DNA from: Marinobacterium rhizophilum DSM 18822
GTDB lineage: Bacteria > Pseudomonadota > Gammaproteobacteria > Pseudomonadales > Balneatricaceae
NCBI RefSeq assembly: GCF_000378045.1
Contig: NZ_KB899090.1
Location: 62,001 to 126,000, forward strand
DNA: 64,000 nt
Direction of reading: 5' to 3'
The translations under genes were made by a program, and so were the position numbers. The notes beneath the pieces were generated by a model. That model did not search any database and was not told where the DNA came from. It saw only the letters and a list, made by a program, of their open reading frames with translations. Below are positions 1 through 9,010 of the stretch, piece by piece (positions within the stretch are counted from its first letter, which is position 1; the number at the start of each line of letters is the position of its first letter).

Positions 1-1749
1 GCCAGCGGCCAGCAGCCGCTGGTCAACGTCGAGAACAACGCGGTCATCGTCTTCAACGGCGAGATCTACAACTTTGCATCCCTGCGTGAAGAGCTCATAG
101 GTCTCGGCGCTGGATTTCGCACCCACTCGGACACCGAGGTCATCCTGCAAGCCTGGAAGGTCTGGGGCAAGGCGTGCGTCAAGAGACTGCGCGGCATGTT
201 CGCCTTTGCCATCTGGGATAAGAACAGCGAGCAACTCTTCATCGCCCGCGACCGGCTGGGAATCAAACCGCTCTACTACAGCCTGATCAATGGCCGCCAG
301 CTGGCCTTTGCCTCCGAGCTAAAGGCACTGCAGTGTCTGCCACAGCTCGACCGTCAGCTCGACTCCCGCGCCATTGCCGACTACTTCACCTTTGGCTACA
401 TACCTGACCCCAAATCGATCTTGGCCGGTGTCCACAAACTGCCACCGGGCCATACGCTGCTGCTGGAACGGGGCCAGACTCAACCCACTATCGAGCAGTA
501 CTGGGACGCCAGCTTTGCCGACCCCTTTACGGTCCGCGACCAACGGCAACTCGATGAGGAGCTGATCGAACGGCTGCGCGAGGCGGTTGGGATCCGTCTT
601 GTCGCCGAGGTACCGATCGGCGCCTTCCTCTCCGGCGGGGTCGACTCCAGTGCCGTGGTTGCCCTGATGGCCGGGTTGATGGAGCAGCCGGTCAACACCT
701 GCTCCATCGGTTTCGATGTTCCCAGCTTCAACGAAACCGAGTTCGCACGCCAGGTGGCCGAGCGCTACCAGACCAATCACCAGGAGCACCAGGTGGCAGT
801 GGACGATTTCGGCCTGCTCGACACCCTATCGGGCCTCTACGACGAACCCTACGCCGACAGCTCGGCGATCCCGACCTACCGGGTCTGCGAGCAGGCCAAA
901 AAGCGGGTAACGGTTTGCCTGTCCGGCGACGGCGGCGACGAGCTGTTCGCGGGCTATCGGCGCTACCGCTGGCATCTGCTCGAGGAGCGTATCCGCGGCC
1001 TGGTCCCGTCGGCGATTCGCCAGCCGGTGTTCGGCCTGCTGGGCAACTACTACCCCAAACTGGACCGGGCGCCCAGGTATCTGCGTGCCAAGTCGACTTT
1101 CCAGGCCCTGCAGCGCGAGGCGCTGGCCGCCTATCTGCATACTGTATCCTTCACGCCAGAGCCGGTTTTCAAGCAACTGTTCACGCCCGAATTCAACAAG
1201 CGACTGAACGGCTACCGTCCCCTGGAGGTGTTCGAAGGCTATCAACAGCAGTTCGATGGCGACGACCCGCTGTCGCTGATCCAGTATCTGGATATGAAGA
1301 CCTACCTGCCCGGCGACATCCTCACCAAGGTAGATCGCGCCAGCATGGCCCACAGCCTGGAGGTGCGGGTGCCGCTCCTGGACCACGAATTTTTGGGCTG
1401 GGCCAACCGCATTCCCGCACGCCTGAAACTGCACCGCAGAGAGGGCAAACACATATTCAAGCGCGCGCTGGAACCACACCTGCCGCGCAACGTGCTCTAC
1501 AGACCCAAGATGGGATTTGGTGTGCCCGTCGCTCGCTGGATACGTGGCCCTCTGGCCGACACCCTGCGCCAACGCATCCTGCAGGGGCATCTGCAGACCC
1601 TGGGAATCTTCAATCAGAAGACGCTGGAGCGCCTCGCCGACGAACATATCCGCGGAACGAGCGATCACAGCGTTACGCTTTGGGCGTTGCTGATGTTCGA
1701 GGCCAGCATCAGACGCTCGATGACCGGCGACCAGGTAGCCGCGGCATGA
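1..1749 (+). CDS. Asparagine-synthase-like amidotransferase, exosortase/PEP-CTERM locus type (5' partial)
   Basis: Class II glutamine amidotransferase fused to an asparagine synthetase domain; such enzymes amidate a carboxylate using ammonia from glutamine and ATP. The reading frame is open from base 1, so the N-terminus with the catalytic Cys lies outside the window. The visible part starts inside the glutaminase domain (FNGEIYNF near base 55, RDRLGIKPLYY near 250). The synthetase domain carries the pyrophosphate loop SGGVDSS at 631-651 and SGDGGDELFAGYRRYR near 920-970. Overall sequence resembles the amidotransferase of XrtA/PEP-CTERM exopolysaccharide loci (TIGR03108-like, by recall). Its stop overlaps the start of the next glycosyltransferase, indicating translational coupling. 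A general AsnB is less likely given the context. Confidence 0.9.
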   Translation, partial: ASGQQPLVNVENNAVIVFNGEIYNFASLREELIGLGAGFRTHSDTEVILQAWKVWGKACVKRLRGMFAFAIWDKNSEQLFIARDRLGIKPLYYSLINGRQLAFASELKALQCLPQLDRQLDSRAIADYFTFGYIPDPKSILAGVHKLPPGHTLLLERGQTQPTIEQYWDASFADPFTVRDQRQLDEELIERLREAVGIRLVAEVPIGAFLSGGVDSSAVVALMAGLMEQPVNTCSIGFDVPSFNETEFARQVAERYQTNHQEHQVAVDDFGLLDTLSGLYDEPYADSSAIPTYRVCEQAKKRVTVCLSGDGGDELFAGYRRYRWHLLEERIRGLVPSAIRQPVFGLLGNYYPKLDRAPRYLRAKSTFQALQREALAAYLHTVSFTPEPVFKQLFTPEFNKRLNGYRPLEVFEGYQQQFDGDDPLSLIQYLDMKTYLPGDILTKVDRASMAHSLEVRVPLLDHEFLGWANRIPARLKLHRREGKHIFKRALEPHLPRNVLYRPKMGFGVPVARWIRGPLADTLRQRILQGHLQTLGIFNQKTLERLADEHIRGTSDHSVTLWALLMFEASIRRSMTGDQVAAA

Positions 1750-2969
1750 AGATACTGCACATTTTTGACCATTCCATTCCCTTGCATAGCGGCTATACGT
1801 TTCGCAGTCGTGCGATCCTGGAAAACCAGCGCGCTCAGGGACTGCAAACCTGTCACCTTACCAGCCCCAAACAAGGAAGCGCCGCCGCGTCAAAAGAGCA
1901 GGTGGAGGGTCTGGACTTCTACCGCTGTGAAGACATCCCCGGTTGGCTAGAAGCAGTACCCTTTGTCAATCAATTGGCCATCATTCCGGTATTGAGCCGC
2001 AAGATCGCGGAGGTTATTGATTGGGAAAGGCCGGATATCATCCACGCCCACTCGCCGGCCCTCAACGGGATTGCCGCCCTGCACGCCGCGCGAAAAGCCC
2101 GCCTGCCACTGGTTTACGAGGTGCGGGCATTCTGGGAAGACGCCGCCGTCAATCTTGGCACCAGCTCCGAAGGCGGCATACGCTACCGCCTCACCCGAGC
2201 GCTTGAAACCCATGTACTCAAACGCGCCGACGCGGTGACCTGCATCTGCCAGGGTCTTCGGCAAGATATCATCGCCAGGGGAGTCCCGGCACAACGCATC
2301 ACCACCATTCCCAACGCAGTCGATCTGGAGCAGTTTCCGCTGCTGACCGGAAAATCCGCGGAAATTCTTCAATTGCATGGTTTGAATGACCAGCCTGTAA
2401 TCGGCTTTATCGGTTCCTTTTACGAATACGAAGGCCTGGATATTTTGATTCAGGCCGTCGACCAGCTCCGTGCCGCCCTGCCAAACCTGCGGGTGTTTCT
2501 GGTCGGCGGTGGCCCCCAGGAAGCCTTTCTCAAACAATTGGCCTGTGACCTGGGCGTCAACGACCGGATCATCTTTACAGGGCGAGTGCCCCACCAGCAG
2601 GTCGCCAGCTATTACAGTGTGCTCGACGCGCTGGTCTATCCCCGCAAATCCATGCGTCTGACGGAACTGGTGACCCCCCTCAAACCCATGGAGGCCATGG
2701 CACAGGGTAAGCCAGTACTGGCCTCCGACGTAGGGGGGCACAAGGAGCTGATAACCCACGGGGAAAACGGCTACCTGTTCGCCGCCAACAATCCGGCAGC
2801 TCTGGCAAACGCCATCGAATCGATGTTCCTCAATACTGCCTCCTACGAAAGCCTGGTGACTCGAGGGCGCGAGTTTGTCGAACAGGAGCGCAACTGGGTC
2901 GCAAGCGTAGGTCGATACCAACGCATTTACGCGGCTGTTGCGGGGGCTTGCGCAATTGATGGCGTTTGA
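1746..2969 (+). CDS. GT4 family glycosyltransferase, exosortase A-associated type
   Basis: Predicted cytoplasmic GT-B retaining glycosyltransferase of 407 residues that adds a sugar from a nucleotide donor to a lipid-linked glycan. The N-terminus MKILHIFDHSIPLHSGYTFR matches, by recall, the exosortase-associated family TIGR04063. The C-terminal half has the GT4 donor site: GFIGSFYEYEGLD, then PLKPMEAMAQGKPVLASDVG containing the conserved Glu, then GGHKEL. I chose ATG 1746 because it overlaps the upstream stop (ATGA) and gives the family's normal N-terminus; longer readings run through the antisense of the amidotransferase. It belongs to a tight operon with no gaps on either side. The sugar specificity cannot be read from sequence. 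Confidence 0.9.
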   Translation: MKILHIFDHSIPLHSGYTFRSRAILENQRAQGLQTCHLTSPKQGSAAASKEQVEGLDFYRCEDIPGWLEAVPFVNQLAIIPVLSRKIAEVIDWERPDIIHAHSPALNGIAALHAARKARLPLVYEVRAFWEDAAVNLGTSSEGGIRYRLTRALETHVLKRADAVTCICQGLRQDIIARGVPAQRITTIPNAVDLEQFPLLTGKSAEILQLHGLNDQPVIGFIGSFYEYEGLDILIQAVDQLRAALPNLRVFLVGGGPQEAFLKQLACDLGVNDRIIFTGRVPHQQVASYYSVLDALVYPRKSMRLTELVTPLKPMEAMAQGKPVLASDVGGHKELITHGENGYLFAANNPAALANAIESMFLNTASYESLVTRGREFVEQERNWVASVGRYQRIYAAVAGACAIDGV

Positions 2970-4062
2970 TGCCCTTCGCATCTGTGTGATAGGCCCGGTA
3001 CCTCCACCCGCCGGGGGAATGGCCAGCCAGACGGCGGAGCTCTGCCGCCTGCTGGAACAAGAGGGAGCCCAGGTCACACTGGTCGCCGTCAACCCGCCCT
3101 ACCGCCCGGCATGGATTGGCCGCTGGCGGGGCCTGCGGGCGCTGTTTCGCCTGTTGTCTTACCTTCGAGTGCTTTGGTGCAAGCTCGGAGGCCCCGACGT
3201 GGTTCACCTGATGGCCAACTCGGGATGGTCCTGGTACCTGTTCGCAACCCCCGCAATCTGGGTCGCTTACCTGCGAGGCACGCCAATTGTCGTCAACTAC
3301 CGTGGGGGGAACGCCGCGGCGTTCTTCGACCGCGACTGGCGCTGGATCAGACCCACGCTGCGCCGTGCCAGCGCCTGTGTAGTGCCTTCGGGATTTCTTG
3401 CCGAGGTGTTCGCCAGACACCAGCTATCGGCACGCATCATCCCCAATACGCTGGATCCAGCCCGTTTTTCCCCAGCCTACCCGGCAAAACCCAGGCCTTC
3501 ACCCGCCTCCCCAGGACCGGTCCTGCTCATTACCCGTAACCTGGAGCTGATCTATGGCATCGATTTGGCCTTGCAGGCACTGCCCGTCGTGCAGGCGCGG
3601 TTTCCCGGGGTTCGGCTGCTAATCGCCGGCTCAGGCCCTGAGCGGGCCGCACTCCAGCGCCTGGCAGAGGACCTGGGGGTGGCTGATCGGGTTGAGTTCC
3701 GCGGCCGGCTGGCGCGTCAGGAGGTGGCCGAGCTGTACCGACAAGCCGATCTTCTGCTCAACCCCAGTCGGGTGGATAACTCGCCCAACTCCATCATCGA
3801 AGCCCTTGGCAGCGCCCTGCCCGTGGTTTCCACCCGTGCCGGCGGCATTCCTCAGCTGGTCACCGACGGGGAAACGGCGCTACTGGTGGACCTGGATGAC
3901 CCCGCCGCGCTGGCAGCGGCCACCCTGCGTGTACTTGAAGATGATGATCTGCGAGACCGCCTGAAATCCACCGGGCTGGAATTTAGCCGTCGATTTCATT
4001 GGGACTCGGTGAAACGGGACCTGTTAAGCACCTACCAGCAGGTCATTGAGACGAAAAAATGA
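2959..4062 (+). CDS. GT4 family glycosyltransferase
   Basis: A second GT-B glycosyltransferase (367 residues) of the polysaccharide assembly line. It has an N-terminal glycine-rich acceptor segment (GPVPPPAGGMASQ, residues about 12-24), a central VLLITRNLELIYGIDLALQA and a C-terminal donor motif NSPNSIIEALGSALPVVST with GGIPQLV. ATG 2959 overlaps the upstream stop by 11 bases. A TTG at 2938 is in frame but would lengthen the overlap without adding family-like residues. It is the third consecutive coupled gene, so stoichiometric translation with its neighbours is likely. Substrate unknown. Confidence 0.88.
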   Translation: MAFDALRICVIGPVPPPAGGMASQTAELCRLLEQEGAQVTLVAVNPPYRPAWIGRWRGLRALFRLLSYLRVLWCKLGGPDVVHLMANSGWSWYLFATPAIWVAYLRGTPIVVNYRGGNAAAFFDRDWRWIRPTLRRASACVVPSGFLAEVFARHQLSARIIPNTLDPARFSPAYPAKPRPSPASPGPVLLITRNLELIYGIDLALQALPVVQARFPGVRLLIAGSGPERAALQRLAEDLGVADRVEFRGRLARQEVAELYRQADLLLNPSRVDNSPNSIIEALGSALPVVSTRAGGIPQLVTDGETALLVDLDDPAALAAATLRVLEDDDLRDRLKSTGLEFSRRFHWDSVKRDLLSTYQQVIETKK

Positions 4063-4163
4063 ATGCTTTCGATAGTGGCGTGCAGCAACCGGCATCGACG
4101 GAGGCCGTTGGGGACGGTCAAGTATTGGCCGGTCTGGCAACCAAAAGCCATCATCCAGACTAA
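4059..4163 (+). CDS. Possible 34-residue coupled ORF
   Basis: A short frame starts at an ATGA overlapping the stop of the preceding glycosyltransferase and ends with TAA at 4161-4163. The product would be a 34-residue, non-membrane peptide with no recognisable motif. It fills part of the only sizeable gap (about 150 bases) in this operon. It could be a real leader or coupling peptide, a remnant of a lost gene, or chance. The arrangement is the only support. Confidence 0.2.
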   Translation: MNAFDSGVQQPASTEAVGDGQVLAGLATKSHHPD

Positions 4164-4216
4164 TCTCTAAACACCAGCAAGCCTTTTTAGCGTGCAAGAC
4201 AGAATGGACCGCATTG

Positions 4217-5371
4217 ATGCATATCTGCCATATCGTATTCCGGTTTGACATCGGTGGCCTTGAAAACGGCATCGTTAATGTTCTCAATTGTCTTCCCAGC
4301 GCCGGTTATCGACACACAATTCTCTGCCTGTCGGGCTACAATCCCGAGTTCTTCGGCAGGATTCGGGCCGACGACGTCTCCATCCACTCGCTGGACAAAG
4401 CCCCCGGTAAGGATATCGGCTACCTCAAGCGCCTTTACGGCCTGCTTCGAGAGCTTCGCCCGGACATCGTCCATACCCGAAACCTGAATACCCTCGAGTG
4501 CCAGGCGATCGCCTGGCTGGCTCGTGTGCCCGTCCGGATACACGGCGAACACGGCTGGGATTCGGAGGACGCCAAGACCCGCATGAAGCCAGCGCTCATC
4601 CGTAAACTGTTCAGCCCCCTCATCAGCCGCTACGTCGCCCTTTCGGCTGAAACCGAAGGTTATCTCACCGGGCGGGTGGGTATCTCGCCCAAGCGCATCG
4701 AACGCATCTGCAACGGTGTCGATATCAGCCAATTTCAACCCAGGCGCCCTTCAAAAGTAGCGCCACTGACGGAAGAGAGGTGGGTCATCGGCTCGATTGG
4801 ACGCCTGGCCAGGGTCAAGAATCACCAGTTGCTGATTCGGGCCTTCGCACAGTTGCTGGACAAGGCAGGTAATCGCCGCGACCGGTTACGCCTCATCATC
4901 GTTGGCGACGGCCCCTGCCGCGAGCAACTGGTCGCGCAGGCCAGATCCCTCAACATCGAGGAACGGGTTTCCCTACCTGGCGCCAGTGACAATATTCCAG
5001 AAGTCATGTCCGGTCTGTCACTGTACGTCCAGCCGTCCTTCGCTGAAGGAATATCCAACACCATTCTCGAGTCCATGGCTTCAGGCCTGGCGGTCATCAG
5101 CACCGATGTTGGCGGCGCGAGAGAACTGGTAGAGCCCGGATTCAATGGCCAGATCACAGCAAACGACAACGTCGAAGAGCTTACTGAGGCGCTTTGGCAG
5201 TATATCGAGAACCCGGAATTGCTGCGCATGCAGGGTAATAACAGCCGCTTACGGGCGGAGCAGCATTTCAGCCTTGCAACCATGGCCGAGCGCTATCATC
5301 ACCTTTACCAGCAACAGTCAGCTGCGGTGACCGGGAGCAGAAGCCATGATCAGAATCTCGGGCGTACCTGA
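4217..5371 (+). CDS. GT4 sugar transferase, PEP-CTERM/EpsH1-associated type
   Basis: Third GT-B glycosyltransferase (384 residues). The start (HICHIVFRFDIGGLENG) and the segment DIVHTRNLNTLECQAIA followed by RIHGEHGWDSED resemble the sugar transferases found beside exosortases (TIGR03088, by recall). The donor site is FAEGISNTILESMASGLAVI with GGARELVEPG after it. The frame also opens at TTG 4214; ATG 4217 is preferred as the commoner codon and gives the usual N-terminus. It ends three bases before the CapK-like gene. The order of similar transferases supports one repeat-unit assembly pathway at the inner membrane. Confidence 0.88.
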   Translation: MHICHIVFRFDIGGLENGIVNVLNCLPSAGYRHTILCLSGYNPEFFGRIRADDVSIHSLDKAPGKDIGYLKRLYGLLRELRPDIVHTRNLNTLECQAIAWLARVPVRIHGEHGWDSEDAKTRMKPALIRKLFSPLISRYVALSAETEGYLTGRVGISPKRIERICNGVDISQFQPRRPSKVAPLTEERWVIGSIGRLARVKNHQLLIRAFAQLLDKAGNRRDRLRLIIVGDGPCREQLVAQARSLNIEERVSLPGASDNIPEVMSGLSLYVQPSFAEGISNTILESMASGLAVISTDVGGARELVEPGFNGQITANDNVEELTEALWQYIENPELLRMQGNNSRLRAEQHFSLATMAERYHHLYQQQSAAVTGSRSHDQNLGRT

Positions 5372-5374
5372 GTC

Positions 5375-6763
5375 ATGACGCGAGCCCTTTACACATGGCT
5401 GGTCGCCGATTGCCTGTTTCCCCTTCACGAAGGGCTGAAGGGCCACAAGAGTGTGCAACTGAGAAATGCCCTGGAGGAAAGCCAATGGTTTACCCGGGAT
5501 GTGCTGCAGGCCCGTTGTCACACACGGCTGCAGCACTTCCTGACCGACGTGAATGCCATCAACCCTTATTATGCCGACCAGTTCAGAGCCCGCGGACTCT
5601 CGCCTGCCAGCTTTGGCGAGCCGGAGATCCTCTTGCGCATCCCCTGCCTGACCAAGGAGCTGATCCGTGCGAATCGAGACCAGCTGCTCTCCCGTTCCGA
5701 TCAGCCTGTGAGGTTTATGAAGACCTCCGGGTCCAGCGGGCAGCCGCTGGAATTTGCCATCGGCAAGGAGCGGATCAGCCACGATATCGCCGCCAAATGG
5801 CGGGCAACCCGCTGGTGGGGCCTGGATATCGGAGACCCCGAAGCCGTTGTCTGGGGCTCGGACATCGAACTCGGTGCTCAGGGTCTGGCCAGGCAGATCC
5901 GTGACCGACTGATACGATCACGCCTGTTCCCCGCCAGACATCTGCGGGGCGATGCACTCATGGCCCTGTTCGACCGCCTCCAGGCCTATAGCCCCGCCAT
6001 GATCTACGGCTACCCGTCGATTCTGTCACTCCTGGCCGAGGCCGCCCTGCAACAGAAACGTTGCTATGACGCCGGCTCCCTCAAGGTCATATTTTGCACG
6101 GCGGAAAAGCTGTACGATCATCAGCGGCAGCTGATAGAGCACGTATTCAAAGCCCCCGTAGCGAATGGTTACGGCAGTCGCGATGCAGGCTTTATCGCCC
6201 ATGAATGCCCGCAGGGACGCCTGCACCTCAGTGCCGAGGACATTGTCGTCGAAATTCTCGACGATCAGCAGAACCCCGTTCCCGTTGGTACATCGGGTGA
6301 GATCGTCGTCACCCACATGGCCACCCGAGCATTCCCAATGATCCGTTACCGTACCGGTGATATCGGTATTCTCTCCACTGAACCCTGCGCCTGTGGACGC
6401 CAGCTGCCCATATTGACAGACGTGATCGGTCGCGCCAACGACCTGCTCCGCGCCACGGACGGCTCCCCGGTTCACGGCGCCTACATCGGTAACATTGTGC
6501 GCGAAGACGCGGCTGTCGCCCAATTCCAATTCATCCAGCACAGCCCCCGACAGTTTGAACTCAAGCTGGTGTGCCGCGACGGCGCGCAGCCCGACCAGTC
6601 TGGCCTCAGGGCGAGACTTCTCGACGTAGTAGGCGGCGATGCCGAGATTGCTATTCAGCGCACTGCCGCCATCGCCGTGGAACAAAATGGCAAGTTCAAG
6701 TACATTGTAAATCGGTGCAGCGAATACCCTAGCCTCGCCGGCGCAACCGAACAGAGTCCCTGA
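5375..6763 (+). CDS. CapK/PaaK-like adenylate-forming enzyme
   Basis: Member of the phenylacetate-CoA ligase/CapK family (COG1541-like), 462 residues. The adenylate-forming P-loop KTSGSSGQPLEF is near residue 115. The AMP-site segments are NGYGSRDAGFIAHEC near 267 and MIRYRTGDIG near 323, then a small Cys cluster CACGRQ. Family members activate a carboxylic acid with ATP; CapK-type relatives occur in capsule loci, where the acid and acceptor are mostly unknown. Sitting between glycosyltransferases and a deacetylase, it may help attach a non-sugar acyl or amino-acyl group to the polysaccharide; that role is inference. It is separated by 2-3 bases from both neighbours, so it is in the same operon. 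Confidence 0.8.
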   Translation: MTRALYTWLVADCLFPLHEGLKGHKSVQLRNALEESQWFTRDVLQARCHTRLQHFLTDVNAINPYYADQFRARGLSPASFGEPEILLRIPCLTKELIRANRDQLLSRSDQPVRFMKTSGSSGQPLEFAIGKERISHDIAAKWRATRWWGLDIGDPEAVVWGSDIELGAQGLARQIRDRLIRSRLFPARHLRGDALMALFDRLQAYSPAMIYGYPSILSLLAEAALQQKRCYDAGSLKVIFCTAEKLYDHQRQLIEHVFKAPVANGYGSRDAGFIAHECPQGRLHLSAEDIVVEILDDQQNPVPVGTSGEIVVTHMATRAFPMIRYRTGDIGILSTEPCACGRQLPILTDVIGRANDLLRATDGSPVHGAYIGNIVREDAAVAQFQFIQHSPRQFELKLVCRDGAQPDQSGLRARLLDVVGGDAEIAIQRTAAIAVEQNGKFKYIVNRCSEYPSLAGATEQSP

Positions 6764-6765
6764 CC

Positions 6766-7758
6766 ATGCAGACACGGACACAGATCTGTATCACGGTTGA
6801 TACCGAATTCAGCATTGCCGGCCACTTTCAAGATCCGGAACGTTATGCTCCTTTGGCCGAGCCGGTCATCTATGGCCATGACCGGAACAAGCGACAGGGC
6901 CTTGAGTTCCTTCTCGACACCCTTGCCCGCTACAAGATTACCGCCACCTTCTTTGTCGAGTGCGCCAACTACTTCTACTTCGGCGACGAACCGATGCGTA
7001 GCGTTGTGAGGCAGCTGCAGGCAGCCGGTCTGGACACCCAGATGCATATCCATCCCGTCTGGCTGAGCTTTGCCCAGGGCCGCGAGCAGTTCCCCCGCCA
7101 CGATAACTGTGACGGGCGCAGGTACGAGGAGATACTGCGCGTCATCACCGTCTGCGCCGATATCTATGAGCGCTGGGCCGGGCACCGCCCCTTCGCGCTG
7201 CGCACTGGGAGCCTGCGCGCCGATCTCAACGTCTATCGTGCCATGTTCGAAGCTGGCATCCCCATGGCATCCAATATAGCCCTGGGCATTTTCCGACCTG
7301 GTGAGCCGGAGCTGCAACTGGACTCAGGCCGGCGGCGAATACAGGGTGTCATGGAACTGCCGGTGTTTACCTACCGGGACAGCAACCTCTTTGGCGCCCA
7401 CAAGAAGTCACTGCAGATCACCAGTTGCTCCTGGCCGGAGATGCGGCATTTGCTTTGGGCTGCACGCAGAGCCGGCGTTGAGCAGGTCATACTGCTGACC
7501 CATCCGTTTGAATTCATCAAGAAATCGGACTTCAGATACACCCGGGTGACACGTAACCGAGTCAACCAGAGGCGCCTGGAAAAGTTGTGTCAGTTCATCA
7601 ACCGATACGAACAGGATTTTGTCGCCGTCAACTTTGCCAACCAACGGACAGCCTGGCTTGAATCGGAGCTAGAGCAGCCGTTCGTACAGATCCCCTCGGT
7701 GTTCAGTATCGGCCGCAAACTCCACAACCGGATCAACGATTGGGTATGGGCCTACTGA
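6766..7758 (+). CDS. Polysaccharide deacetylase-like protein (NodB fold)
   Basis: A 330-residue protein with NodB-homology features: an early Asp-rich motif ITVDTEF (residues about 6-12), a TFFVEC strand near 65 and a metal-type motif LDTQMHIHPVWL near 90-101. The region ALRTGSLRADLNVYRAMFEA near 145 resembles the family's Arg/Asp motif, and LLTHPFEF occurs near 245. NodB enzymes remove N- or O-acetyl groups using a divalent metal. There is no signal peptide, so it would act on a cytoplasmic lipid-linked intermediate. It differs from the classic PEP-CTERM-locus deacetylase, which starts with a DVEDYF motif. ATG 6766 lies two bases after the upstream stop. Confidence 0.75.
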   Translation: MQTRTQICITVDTEFSIAGHFQDPERYAPLAEPVIYGHDRNKRQGLEFLLDTLARYKITATFFVECANYFYFGDEPMRSVVRQLQAAGLDTQMHIHPVWLSFAQGREQFPRHDNCDGRRYEEILRVITVCADIYERWAGHRPFALRTGSLRADLNVYRAMFEAGIPMASNIALGIFRPGEPELQLDSGRRRIQGVMELPVFTYRDSNLFGAHKKSLQITSCSWPEMRHLLWAARRAGVEQVILLTHPFEFIKKSDFRYTRVTRNRVNQRRLEKLCQFINRYEQDFVAVNFANQRTAWLESELEQPFVQIPSVFSIGRKLHNRINDWVWAY

Positions 7759-9008
7759 CCCACACGAAAGGTTCGATATCCCCCGTTATGAAAGATGCGC
7801 AGGACAAAGTCATTATTCTCGGTACCGATACCCAGATCGGCCTGTCCCTGATACGGGAACTGGGCCGACGAAACTGTTACGTGATCGCCATCGGGCGCTC
7901 AAGAGGCTCGATTGGGCTGCGGTCACGCTATGCGCGGGAGGGCTTCCTCTGGCCAGGGGGCGATGAAACACAGCAGATCGAGTTTCTCAACCAGGTCGCC
8001 AGGACCACGGGCGCCCGCTTCCTGCTCTGCGTGTCCGAGACCGATATTCTGTTCCTCAATCGCTGTCGCGACCGCCTCGAGGGGCTGACACCGCTGATTC
8101 CCAGTCAGGCGACCATCGACAGGGTGCTCGACAAGCAGGGCACCGCCAGCGTTGCGACCCAGGTTGGCATCCTTTCGCCTGAAAGCCACGCCATCGAGGA
8201 CCTGACGGAGCTTTCCGCCCTTGCCCCTTCGCTCAGCTACCCGGTGATCCTGAAATGGCGCAACCCCCATGAGGTGATGCAGGACAGCCAACGCCACGGT
8301 CTCGCGATCGAGAAGATTATCTACTGCCAAAACGCCGATGAGCTGGCCGAGCAGCTCGGGCGCTACGCGCCGCTGGGCCGGTTTCCGATGATTCAGGCGT
8401 ACTGCCCAGGTTACGGCCTGGGCCAGTTTTTCTTTATGCACCAGGGTAAGGACCTGCTGCGATTTCAGCATAGACGCCTCCACGAATGGCCTCCCGAAGG
8501 CGGATTCTCGTCACTCTGTGCGGGAGTGCCGCTTGATCAACATCGTGCACTACAGGAGAAATCGATCGCCTTGCTGCGAAAGCTCGACTGGGAGGGCCCT
8601 GCGATGGTGGAATACCGGTACGATGAACATAATGACCGCGCGGTGCTGATGGAGATCAATGGGCGGTTCTGGGGAAGCCTGCCACTGGCGTACTACTCCA
8701 ATGCGCCCTTCGGCTGGTACAGCTACCAGGTGCTGGGGCTGGGGCAAGTGCCTTTGGCAATCGAACCGGTACGGGATGACATCCAGTGCCGCAATACCCT
8801 GATCGAGCTCAAGCGTTTGATTCGTATAATCTTTCAACCACAGAAGATAAGGGACCGAAGTCTGAAGTTCAGCCCATTCAAAGAGGTAGCGTGTTTTATC
8901 GGCGGCTATTTCAACCCCAGGATGCGCTATTACATCTTCAGCCTGTCAGATCCCATGCCCTTGCTGGCCGACTGGGCCGCCATGGCGCGAAAATTGATGC
9001 GCCGCTAA
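7746..9008 (+). CDS. ATP-grasp domain protein
   Basis: A 420-residue protein with an N-terminal Rossmann-like segment (KVIILGTDTQIGLSLIREL) and an ATP-grasp core. The core shows a lysine strand YPVILKWRNP, the hinge FPMIQAYCPGYGLGQFF and the metal-binding strand VLMEINGRFWGSLPLAYY. Enzymes of this fold ligate a carboxylate to an amine through an acyl-phosphate. In a polysaccharide locus it could attach an amino acid or similar group, alongside the CapK-like enzyme; this is inference. I chose ATG 7746, which overlaps the deacetylase stop by 13 bases. ATG 7788 is an alternative start. Confidence 0.72.
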   Translation: MGLLTHTKGSISPVMKDAQDKVIILGTDTQIGLSLIRELGRRNCYVIAIGRSRGSIGLRSRYAREGFLWPGGDETQQIEFLNQVARTTGARFLLCVSETDILFLNRCRDRLEGLTPLIPSQATIDRVLDKQGTASVATQVGILSPESHAIEDLTELSALAPSLSYPVILKWRNPHEVMQDSQRHGLAIEKIIYCQNADELAEQLGRYAPLGRFPMIQAYCPGYGLGQFFFMHQGKDLLRFQHRRLHEWPPEGGFSSLCAGVPLDQHRALQEKSIALLRKLDWEGPAMVEYRYDEHNDRAVLMEINGRFWGSLPLAYYSNAPFGWYSYQVLGLGQVPLAIEPVRDDIQCRNTLIELKRLIRIIFQPQKIRDRSLKFSPFKEVACFIGGYFNPRMRYYIFSLSDPMPLLADWAAMARKLMRR

Positions 9009-9010
9009 GA

